Below, piece by piece: positions 47,301-55,196 of a stretch of 64,000 nt of DNA (positions are counted from its first letter, which is position 1; each line of letters starts with the position of its first letter). A program made the translations under genes and the position numbers. Origin of the DNA: Mactra quadrangularis (Eukaryota; Mollusca; Bivalvia; Venerida; Mactridae); contig CM046299.1 of NCBI GenBank assembly GCA_025267735.1, positions 12,732,232 to 12,796,231 of the forward strand. The letters run 5' to 3'. The notes under the pieces were generated by a model, which saw only the letters and a list, made by a program, of their open reading frames with translations, had not been told where the DNA came from and searched no databases.

Positions 47301-48730
47301 TTTTATTTTGGGAATCATTTATATTATGGAGGAATCCCTGATACTTAGTGATCTCTGGTAAAAACAGTTTGTGTCAAACCCTGGTCATGTAAAGTTATAA
47401 TACAAACTAAGTCATCAATTTATAACCAACTATATTGTAGGTCTTAACAGACGAGGAGCTGCTCCAGGCCACTTTGCTGTATCAACTGGTTCAATCTCCA
47501 GAAGACTGTTGAAAAGTCTGGAACAACTTAAACTTGTTGAAAAAGACCCCAATGGGTAAATATTATTTATATCATTGTCTCCCAATGTTCACACTTCAAA
47601 GGGTTTACAGTCTACGAAATTAGAATATGTGGTTGTCTGAACAGGTCATTTTGGCAGCTAGCACTATATCTTGTTAGTAGAAATTCAGCCTACCAAATGA
47701 AATTTTTGGTTGCCTGCCCTAGTAATTGGTTGTCTCGGGCAACGGTACACCCACTACTTTAGTAGACTTATTTATGACAGTTGTGACTGATCAATTCAGT
47801 CTCTGCATTAATTTCTAAAAGTAAAAATTTCGCTTAGGCGAAAAGTAAGTGCTTTACGGAGGGGGGGAATTTTGGTCTGAAAAGGAGCCCTAAATTCAAG
47901 TTAGTTGTTCTCTTATAAACAGATCATTTCTAAATGATGAATCATTTATTGTCTTGATAACCATGAGAGTACATAGACTGATTTAATGAGCCTGATTTGA
48001 AATGATTCTGTTCTCTACTAATAATAATATTTGTTCATCATTATTGTGTAATATTTGCCTATTTGTATTTATTATCTTTTTAAGACAAGTCTTACAGGAC
48101 CGAAGACATACCACCTATTTTATAAAATGAAAACTGTGTGAATGAGATAAAATTCAATGCAGGACTTTTGGTCCTGTAAACCTGCAGATATAAAACGGAC
48201 CTTAAAATTCTTTACAGGATTTGCCATATGTCTGCCAGGTTGGGCTGTGACTGCATGTGTGCATATAAAATGATCCATGCAGACGAGCACTTATATTGTC
48301 ATATCTGAAATTGTATAAACTGCCTTTAATTGATTGTCAATCAACACATGGTAGTTAGGAAGTTCTTGTTCAACCAGTCTTGCTTTGTTCATACATAGGT
48401 ATTCATGCAAAGCCTACATTTTGTATTTTTTGGGCAAAATAATAGATCCATTTCCCTTCCCCAAAGAAATGGGTTTTTCAACTACTCATTTGCAAAATTC
48501 CTCGGTCTTTATAATTTGTACTAATGTAGTTTTATGGAAAACATTGGGGAGGGGATACATTGCTTTTATAGTTGAAATTTTCTATAAAATAATACTAAGT
48601 TGGTAGGGTTTTAGATATTGTTTTAATTCCTGTATTTGTTAATTTGTATTACAGTGGTAGAAGATTGACTTCCCAGGGACGTCGTGATTTGGACAGAATT
48701 GCTGCACAAGTTAAGTCTAAAAAGAAGTAA
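38314..48730 (+). CDS. RPS19: 40S ribosomal protein S19 (five coding exons, introns included in span)
   Basis: Exons 38314-38381, 39604-39704, 45478-45546, 47441-47555 and 48655-48730 join in frame to 429 bases, 142 residues plus stop (human RPS19 has 145). Order of recognisable blocks: [39 protein letters not shown], then [30 protein letters not shown] and [16 protein letters not shown]. These match eS19, a small-subunit protein needed for 18S rRNA maturation. The ATG directly follows the acceptor of a 5' UTR intron. All introns are GT-AG, and the first coding intron splits the codon as in human. The third intron is 5.8 kb. The introns host C/D snoRNA-like units. No disruption is seen, so the gene should be functional. 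Confidence 0.97.
39604..39704 (+). CDS. RPS19: RPS19 coding exon 2
   Basis: Acceptor TTTGATTCTAG, donor GCTG/GTAAGT. Encodes [20 protein letters not shown] and the conserved W-Y-F-I-R-A. Confidence 0.97.
39778..39854 (+). ncRNA. Box C/D snoRNA-like unit 1 (short-guide type)
   Basis: C box ATGATGA 39789-39795 and D box CTGA 39842-39845 are enclosed by a 7-bp stem ATTCCCA/TGGGAAT. The guide CTGATTTAAT (39831-39840) pairs with 18S rRNA but lacks the GAG of the longer type, so the nucleotide five from the D box would face A102 (human numbering) instead of A99. It lies 74 bases after RPS19 exon 2. It may be retargeted or a pseudogene. Confidence 0.55.
40168..40596. mobile_element. 429-bp MITE, GGCCATGCC family (PIF/Harbinger-like)
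   Basis: Ends GGCCATGCCAAATTGGAATT and AATTCAGATATGGCATGGCC are inverted, each followed inward by GTTAAGCGTC-type sequence. It is flanked by TAA on both sides (40165-40167, 40597-40599). The second duplication copy lacks it (AAGAAATCAGTTG), giving a natural empty site and supporting a 3-bp duplication. No transposase is encoded. Confidence 0.88.
40628..40700 (+). ncRNA. Box C/D snoRNA-like unit 2 (18S A99 guide type)
   Basis: C box ATGATGA 40634-40640, D box CTGA 40690-40693, terminal stem GTTCC/GGGAC (one G-U). The guide CTGATTTAATGAG (40676-40688) is perfectly complementary to 18S CTCATTAAATCAG; the fifth base upstream of D faces A99. In humans U57/SNORD57 guides 2'-O-methylation there. 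The CCATGAGAG segment could hold the C' box. Confidence 0.8.
40765..41023 (+). repeat. Hairpin-ended 260-bp repeat, copy 1
   Basis: Begins near ATACCCCCGCTTCGAAGAAGA with a hairpin between CCCCCGCTTC and GAAGAGGGGG, and ends with a second hairpin GTGAGC-ATTA-GCTCAC followed by AGATTTACTTGTT. Copies at 41429 and 46282. The transposition class is not obvious. It reads open in one frame, but this is not a protein I recognise. Confidence 0.8.
41293..41365 (+). ncRNA. Box C/D snoRNA-like unit 3 (18S A99 guide type)
   Basis: C box 41299-41305, guide CTGATTTAATGAG 41341-41353, D box 41355-41358, 6-bp stem GTTCCA/TGGGAC with one G-U. It is nearly identical to unit 2, being part of the segmental duplication. 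Confidence 0.8.
41429..41700 (+). repeat. Hairpin-ended 260-bp repeat, copy 2
   Basis: Same as copy 1 with an expanded (GTCC)n stretch. It abuts snoRNA-like unit 4 directly. Confidence 0.8.
41701..41774 (+). ncRNA. Box C/D snoRNA-like unit 4 (18S A99 guide type)
   Basis: C box 41707-41713, guide 41750-41762, D box CTGA 41764-41767, and a fully Watson-Crick stem GTTCCA/TGGAAC. Compared with units 2 and 3 the 3' arm has changed from GGGAC to GGAAC, which restores full pairing. This is a strong sign that the RNA structure matters. Confidence 0.85.
42230..44880 (+). repeat. Six-copy tandem repeat of about 450-530 bp in RPS19 intron
   Basis: Successive units are marked by a TTATGCACAAATTC-like word at about 42291, 42818, 43265, 43741, 44191 (TTATTCACAAATTC) and 44655. 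They are colinear and diverged by scattered changes and small indels. The best conserved part of each is a roughly 75-bp segment TTGATGAAAAACAGTTAAAGG to CTTACTCTCATACATTGTT. Confidence 0.9.
44940..45320. other. Unclassified insertion-like stretch in RPS19 intron
   Basis: Composition changes here to more CG-rich words (GCTCGCATACTCGCTG, CTACGTCACGC), with a near-palindrome GGTCACGTTCAGGTGACC at 44990-45007. It may be a DNA transposon remnant, but terminal repeats are not clear. Confidence 0.35.
45478..45546 (+). CDS. RPS19: RPS19 coding exon 3
   Basis: Acceptor TATATTTTCAG, donor GGAG/GTAAGC. Encodes [20 protein letters not shown]. Confidence 0.97.
45600..45797 (+). mobile_element. SINE family A, head missing, in RPS19 intron
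   Basis: Starts within the body (CCCTTGCATGAAAATTTTAC) and ends TGTTGACATGGTGTTTAACCC; old and diverged. Confidence 0.75.
45993..46065 (+). ncRNA. Box C/D snoRNA-like unit 5 (short-guide type)
   Basis: C box 46000-46006, D box 46053-46056, stem TGTCCC/GGGACA. The guide CTGATTTAATT has the same GAG deletion as unit 1. The middle is the most diverged of the set (CACCATGAAAGTATTATA). Confidence 0.55.
46282..46541 (+). repeat. Hairpin-ended 260-bp repeat, copy 3
   Basis: Colinear with the copies at 40765 and 41429 and with the same terminal hairpins; it lies outside the segmental duplication, so it arrived independently or by an older copying event. Confidence 0.8.
46687..46754 (+). repeat. Near-perfect hairpin in RPS19 intron
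   Basis: Arms 46687-46716 and 46727-46754 (GTTGTCTAGTCAAAACCTC inverted) around a 10-base loop. The size fits a pre-miRNA-like fold, but no conservation evidence is available. Confidence 0.8.
47441..47555 (+). CDS. RPS19: RPS19 coding exon 4
   Basis: Acceptor ACTATATTGTAG, donor AATGG/GTAAAT. Encodes [20 protein letters not shown] and [15 protein letters not shown]. Confidence 0.97.
47609..47769. mobile_element. 161-bp MITE with AGTCTACGAAAT ends, copy 1
   Basis: AGTCTACGAAATTAG at the left faces TTAGTAGACT at the right. GGTTGTCTCGGGCAAC and ACACCCACT are shared with the copy at 62064. Confidence 0.7.
47921..48008 (+). ncRNA. Box C/D snoRNA-like unit 6 (18S A99 guide type)
   Basis: C box ATGATGA 47934-47940, guide CTGATTTAATGAG 47978-47990, D box 47992-47995. 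The terminal stem is wholly different from the other units (ATCATTTC/GAAATGAT) yet perfectly paired over 8 bp. Structure and guide are kept while other bases have drifted, as expected for a functional paralogue in a different intron. Confidence 0.85.
48655..48730 (+). CDS. RPS19: RPS19 coding exon 5 and stop
   Basis: Acceptor TTTGTATTACAG. Encodes [20 protein letters not shown] then SKKK and TAA. AATAAA at 48747-48752 gives a very short 3' UTR. Confidence 0.97.
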
Positions 48731-48746
48731 AATGTGATGCATTGTA

Positions 48747-48752
48747 AATAAA
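48747..48752 (+). terminator. RPS19 polyadenylation signal
   Basis: AATAAA 17 bases after the RPS19 stop; cleavage expected near 48770. Confidence 0.85.
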
Positions 48753-48770
48753 GAGAAAAAACTTTATATT

Positions 48771-51700
48771 GTGTTTTAGTGTTTGTGATTAGAAGTTATT
48801 TTTACTTGTTTCTCCTCTGTGTTTATGTAGAGGGCCTGTGTAAAGGTCTGGTTCAACTCAACACATGGACATTTCAACTTGTAATAGGGACAACTATATT
48901 CGTCAGTGGAGACAGCTCAACCTATGTATTATATCGATAGCTATTTGAGTTAATCATCTTATAGAGCTACATTTATTTTAAAAGTGAGTTAATCATGGCT
49001 TGACAATATTTATGAAATAAAATCGGTCATTGTTAGAAATTTAGATAATGTAATACATTATCTATATTTCTAACAATGACCGATTGTATTGATGAAAAAC
49101 ATGTGAAAGTCTTTGAGATGTTGCAGCTTTGTATTGTGGATGATAGTATCTACATTTTCTTTAAAAAAAACATTTCCCAATAATGTATATCTATTTTATG
49201 CTTAATTTTCTGAAATGGTCAAAATTTTCTGATCATACTTGTCCGTTTTGTTAGGCTATAAATTTCTGAATGAGAAATTTAAAGCAGCATTTATTAATCT
49301 GGAACATAGGTTAGTGTAATAGCATTCTACTATACATTTATAATAGTAAGTTAGTTGAACTGACAATTCATTGAATTCTTGGTGTGCCTGAATTAAATCA
49401 CAGTAAAATAATTTAAATTGAATTGACTGATAAACTGCTGAGTATTTTTAATAAAATGTTAAACTCGACAAAGAACAACTGCATTTTTAAGTCATGAATA
49501 TCTTCACTACATGATTAATTTGTTGCTTATTGAAGTTTGTATTAAAAACGATTTTTAACTTGGTAATCTATTGATATCTGTATTGGGTGTTGAGCTGTCT
49601 CTACTAACAGTTTAAGTTGTCCTGTCTCTGTGGAATTGATTGCCAGGGATAACTAGTGTGTTCAAGACAGGATAGTTTCTTGCATGCAATAAGATATGTA
49701 CATGCCTGGTAAGGCTTAATCTCTGGATTTAACTGTGAACCGCATACTTTGAGATCTGTAAGGTTGAAATGGAGATAAATGGAGCAGTTGTTGATGGATT
49801 TTTCACACAAAACTCGGTGGTGATCAATTCTGTTATCTCACTATTCAGTGAAACGGTGTATAGTCCTATTTTATTAACATGTCACATGTGAATATAATTT
49901 CATGGTGTGTTCGCACTCTTAATCTAGTTTACAAACAATTTTAGAGTGTACACACCCTGAAATTACGTAAGGTTAAACAAATTGGACTAACTGATAAAAT
50001 ACTGTTCCACTTGACACTGAAGTATTGTTTGTTACCAGTAGACCTGCTACATCCAGGTTTCTGTTTTCTAATAAGTAAAAGCAAACACTCGCCACGTTAT
50101 CCCATAACAAAATGGAATGGTGAAATAGTAAAAACACTAGAAGGAAACAAGGTTTGTTCCATAAGGCTAGCGCATTTTGAAAGTGATTCTTAGTCGCTCA
50201 AGAGTTATACAGAACGGCTTGCTTCAAGCTAGCAAATCCAAGATGTCGACTTCTACAAACTCAAGTTTAGGGCCTCTTTTATCAGGCATCTTACGACTAA
50301 TTTATGTCGTAAATCCTTTTATAAAGTATATTGTATAAAATCGTAGGAGTTATGATAATATGCCGCCCTAAACTGTACATATCAAATGAAAAATATTGAT
50401 ATCATTTATCCCCACGATTATTTACTGAAACTGGTTCGAAATCTAAGCATTGAATTAAGAAATAAGTCAGTATTTTTTAAAAAAGAGACCCGTTCCCAAT
50501 TGGGGCAGACATTTTGAAAAGCAAAGGTGTTTGGAATGCTTTAGTGAGCAAGAAAGAAACATGCTACGTATCACTATGTAACGATTCAATTTGTTTGTTG
50601 CAGACAGCTTCGTAGGAAGTCGCAAGGTAGCAATACAATACGTTAGTCTTGTGGAAAGGGCCCATAGATTGACGGTATTAGTTACAATATCTTGGCCCAC
50701 ATGCATCAAAAGACACCTTTACAGGCATTTTGTGTATTAAGCAAACGGACAGCTCATGAACATGAAATGTTAATTCATGCTAATCAAGAAACATAACTCT
50801 TGTTTGACTCTCGATAGGCTTAGTTTAAGTTACTTCCCTATTCTAAATTCACGATTTACGGCGGATTTTATTCCTCATTGCATCTGTTTACAGAGCTCTC
50901 TAATCGTCCCAAAACTTTCATTTGCAGCTATCTATGTTATGTCATGTATGTATTCTGATTCTCTATGGTAGATAATAGTTTACAATCTACACGTTTATGA
51001 AATCTGAACACATTGTTGGTGCTAAAACTTTGATGCAATACAGTTACTAGTCCTTGGTATAGTCCAACAAAATTAACATGAGCTTAAACTACCTAATTAT
51101 AATAATTACACACTTCACTCACAAAAAATCGCGAGTTTCCGTATGCGTGTATACGGTTATACACGTGTTTATAACAACCGATGTGAGTATAAATCGATTT
51201 ATTAAAAGTGACATGTTATTGTTCTTTTAATGTATGACACATTAGTTTTGGGGTAAACAAGTTAGTCAACAATATTATGGCACAGTTTCCAAGTATTTTT
51301 TCTTATGAATACAACATTAATTGTTCAGTACGCGTATTTTGCCGAAAGCTTCCGATATAGCACGATTTACAAACGAAGACAAAAATAGACTGCAAATACT
51401 GAGTTTAATATATTCATGCATAAAGGTCAAGCTCAGATTAATTCTGTTGGACTATATTAAATTTTCGACACTTGTTACATAGCAACCTAAAGATCACGAA
51501 AACTTCACGCGTTCTACTTATCACAGTATTCGAACACTTTTAGATCTATTCATGGTGTATCTAAATCCATTTCCAAACGCGTTTGTTATCAAGAATTTTA
51601 TTCTTTGTATAGCAATTATGAACGACGGCTTAATTATTCATATACAATGTATAATGGATCCTTTTTTCCCTCCTAAATAGTGTTTGGCTATATATATTAC

Positions 51701-52719
51701 TGAAACGATGTAACAAAATTGATGCAAATAGTTATTGAAGAACTTAACAAAACCAGTCAAAATCTACTCTTAGGCATCAATACGCAGCTCTTACTGTTTT
51801 GCCAATATGGATCCCATCTGGACATTTTGCCCATGTAACACCCTTATGGACTCACATGGATTTGACTGTGCAGAGAGTGTAAAGAATATACTTGTAGATA
51901 AACAATGAATGAACAGTTTCAGGCAGGTGATCCCCTCACGGTGCCCATTTACACCTGGATAGAGTGCAACAACTGAACGTAACTTTCCTGCTATCTACTT
52001 GGGTTTGAATCCTGGACCTCTCGATCTCTCAGCGCTATATTTACTACTGAAACACTACTCACGAATTCATGCAGTCCCCTGAATGTCACCAAAATAATAT
52101 AAGCGTAGACGTACAAGTTTATTGCACTTTATGAAAGGACAAGATGGTCAAGTTGAAATATTAAACATACATTGTAATTATCATCATACCCGCATTCTAG
52201 ACGTCTAAGAAAATGATTATAACAGTGACCCATATTTGGGTATTATTAATTATTATATTTTGGTAAGATTGGCATCACGTGGCTCATGTATAACTTTCAA
52301 TCATACCGACAAAAATACCGCAACTTCATATTTTAATTGACGCATTCAAATAGAAGTAAAAGTGGAACCGGAAACAATAACTTTGGCTGTATCAATTTAG
52401 TTATAGATTATTTCTATGTGCTTACATAAAGTCGCGTGTATTATCAGGAATTTTATATTTAAGATGTTTTCTTCCATCGTATATTTTACGTACAATTTCA
52501 CTTTAGTATGGCCAATATAATCGGCCATTTTTATATTGAGAAGTACGGGTTGAAATAGTTGTTTTTTTCACATGATGTTTTAGTCATGAAAAATATTGGA
52601 TTATTTCACAGGCAAGTATGCGACAAAATTTTTGTATGCTTTGTTGTACTAATTTAATTCCTATTTCAGCTAGATATAAGGCAATAAGTTACATACTCTT
52701 CGTGTCATGACAATTCTAT
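48771..52719. other. Gene-free stretch downstream of RPS19
   Basis: AT-rich DNA with a perfect-looking hairpin at 49021-49085 and a short THAP-like translation near 50090-50190 too decayed to call. No supported gene. Confidence 0.4.
49021..49085 (+). repeat. Near-perfect 65-bp palindrome
   Basis: AATCGGTCATTGTTAGAAAT and its inverse enclose ATCTA-type sequence with almost no loop; about 32 bp per arm. It could be a solo fold-back element or a cruciform. Confidence 0.85.
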
Positions 52720-52890
52720 AGCGATGTCGATATTCCCCCATGAACAAGGTACTTGGATAAGTTGTTGGCCTTGTTAAAGGGTCGGGCAATCCTGATTATG
52801 GACAAAGGGCCAGGAGAGCTAGGTTAGGCTAGCTGGTCGTTGTAAACTGACCATAATTTGTGTTGACACGGCGTTAAACCTAATATAAGT
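52720..52890 (+). mobile_element. SINE family A, old 3' fragment
   Basis: AGGAGAGCTAGGTTAGG and TGTTGACACGGCGTTAAACC identify the family; the rest is strongly diverged. Confidence 0.65.
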
Positions 52891-53433
52891 ACATGTATAT
52901 TACCTTTAAAAACTAAAAAATGAACAACACTGAGCTAGGTATGTCGATCGACTGATTGGTATTCATCACAGAGTTTTATGTAGTATACCCCTGACAGTGC
53001 TTTGATTTTTGTTACACCAGGGGCGTGTTCAGTTACCGCGAACGTTACAGAACGTTACATAACGATACATTCGGAACTCCTCGGCCATATTTTTGTTTAC
53101 TTCAACACTGGTAGTTTCAAAATAGCGTCTAAATATGTCCGAGATTATTCGCAGCAAATGACCGAGCAGTTGACCTTACGCCAGAATTTGATTGACAGCT
53201 CCTATTAGCCAATCAGCGTCCGGCGTTTGATACCCTGATGCTTATCTGAGATAAGCGGCTTATCGGCCGCCATTTTGTCCGACATCTGGTCTTGACGGAC
53301 ATCGAATTTCTTATGTGTTAGCATGGACTCTATGTACAGTTATATAGGGTTCTCAGTGAAAGTTACAGAATAAACTCAATAAAACAAATTAGAATGGTCA
53401 AAATATGTACACATTGGGTCTGTAAATACTGTG

Positions 53434-53526
53434 TTCCCTCCAACATTTCATTTATCCAAAAATGAAGAACAACACTAAATATAAATTACTATTTGTAATT
53501 GTATGTAGCACTTGGGCAACCCATTT
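53434..53526 (-). repeat. DIRS element repeat B2 (outer end)
   Basis: 93-bp direct copy of B1 (53797-53889); marks the 3' end of the element. Confidence 0.92.
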
Positions 53527-53626
53527 TTTACAATCATACATCATAATACAATATACATGTAAAATCATGTAGAATCATATCAAAATACTGTGAAACTCGT
53601 TCTATAGAGAAACAGGAAATCGTATG

Positions 53627-53796
53627 AAAAATTAGCGTTCTTTACTTGTCGGTTGCCCAAAGCTGAATGAATCAAATCCTATTACACACACACACGAAAA
53701 CTCGTGTGTTATAGCGACACCTTTTGGATATCATTACCTATACAAGGGAAATAATTTATCTGCTAATTCGTTACACTTAAACGCAGAAAAATTCAT
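53627..53796 (-). repeat. DIRS element repeat A2
   Basis: 170 bp, apparently identical to A1 (57936-58105), including an (AC)n microsatellite and the inverted words ACACGAAAACTCGTGT. Confidence 0.93.
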
Positions 53797-53889
53797 TTCC
53801 CTCCAACATTTCATTTATCCAAAAATGAAGAACAACACTAAATATAAATTACTATTTGTAATTGTATGTAGCACTTGGGCAACCCATTT
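53797..53889 (-). repeat. DIRS element repeat B1
   Basis: 93 bp, abuts A2 without a gap; direct copy of B2. Confidence 0.92.
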
Positions 53890-54047
53890 GAAGACAAAGA
53901 ACGGGAAGATAGTTGATCATGTGATCAAAAATTAACATTTCCTGTTTCAAAATATAAGAGAATATACATATTAAATTACATTACAATTCATTATGATTAT
54001 TTACTGAAAAATTTGTTTTGTATCTTCATATTAAACATTATAAACTA

Positions 54048-55193
54048 TTATAGTCCCAGTGACATAGACACAGATAAACGTTCATGTAAATTATCCTTCA
54101 CGTAACCGTCCTTAGCCGTTTCACTAATCCACCGTCCGTGTCGCTTAAACATTCTGTCATTAACACCTTTATTCGCTGCCGCTGAAGCACCTCCAGATCT
54201 AAGCGAATGCAAACAATATTGTGATATATCAGTTACATGTGGCTTAAAAGCCAACTTAAATTCATCCCTTAAGTTAGAATAAGACATCGCTTTTACCACT
54301 TTCCTTTTCTTGTAACCAGTTTTACATTTGCTAAGATTACAAAACACAGGATCAATCATATCTAACTTTGCCCAGCTAATATATTTTTCCGTGTTTACAA
54401 CTGGACATAATTTAGTACCAGTCCTAGCTACCAATATCCATGAGCCATCTCTATATTTGTCAGTCTTACTACTTTCAATAAAAATAGCCATATATGATGA
54501 ATAAAATACCAAATCAGAAACAAAGATGTTTAGTAACTCAGCGCTACGAAGAAACCCTGAAAACCCCATGAGACTTGCACAGATAATACGTTGGTTTTTT
54601 ACGTTAAATGGTTGATACAAACTATCAAACATAGCAGAAAGAATATCCGCAGTCGTGATTTCTTTTTTAATGGTTTGTTTAGCTAAAATTCTCTTAGCTG
54701 ACTCAAGGATATTCGTAACTATAGAATGACTGGTAGGCGAACTTAAACCGTTTACATCATGATACCACTTAATTGAATAAAATGCACATATCACTGAACT
54801 AGCACTGTTAGCTGTCTGAATTAAAGATGTCAAATAGAGAGCAACCGGGAATGCCTTGGCAGGCAAAATATCCCCACTACCCAAACCATTACCGTAAGCC
54901 CACTTTTTCCACCGATTGAAACCATACTCGTACTTTCGGCTCGTACCAGATGCTCGTGATAACTTCAAAATGTCTGGGAGTAGGTCCACCTTGCCTGTCA
55001 GCATCTCCGGCAACTTGTCTATCTCATCTTTATGACACTGAAAAAATAAATGTATAATAACAGTCTTAATTAAAATTTTGTCAACTTTATATCGACAAAA
55101 ATGGCAAAACTGCCGGTGTAACCAGCCTTCTGATACCAGATTGGCTAGCAATACTGCTTTTAGGGCGATTCCGCCATGATAATGCTCAAACAC
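54048..55193 (-). CDS. Tyrosine recombinase of the DIRS element
   Basis: A 381-codon frame. The C-terminal half has the catalytic pattern of the phage-integrase fold: Arg in GFSGFLRSAELLNIF, H-x-x-R in HSLRSGGASAAANKG, His-Gly-Arg-Trp in RHGRWISETAKDGYV and the final Tyr nucleophile. The N-terminal core-binding part begins around SRKYEYGFNRWKKWA. The first 50 or so residues look unlike protein and are followed by a perfect acceptor-like TTATTTTTTCAG at about 55040, so the mature protein may start by splicing there. It integrates the circular DNA without target duplication. Confidence 0.92.
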   Translation of the reverse strand: MFEHYHGGIALKAVLLANLVSEGWLHRQFCHFCRYKVDKILIKTVIIHLFFQCHKDEIDKLPEMLTGKVDLLPDILKLSRASGTSRKYEYGFNRWKKWAYGNGLGSGDILPAKAFPVALYLTSLIQTANSASSVICAFYSIKWYHDVNGLSSPTSHSIVTNILESAKRILAKQTIKKEITTADILSAMFDSLYQPFNVKNQRIICASLMGFSGFLRSAELLNIFVSDLVFYSSYMAIFIESSKTDKYRDGSWILVARTGTKLCPVVNTEKYISWAKLDMIDPVFCNLSKCKTGYKKRKVVKAMSYSNLRDEFKLAFKPHVTDISQYCLHSLRSGGASAAANKGVNDRMFKRHGRWISETAKDGYVKDNLHERLSVSMSLGL

Positions 55194-55196
55194 GTG

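Noticed and set aside
50011..50193. THAP-domain fragment (translation with KVCSIRLAHFESDS)
   Set aside because: The zinc-ligand spacing is broken and only a short part resembles the domain; similarity to 33690 is limited to one word.
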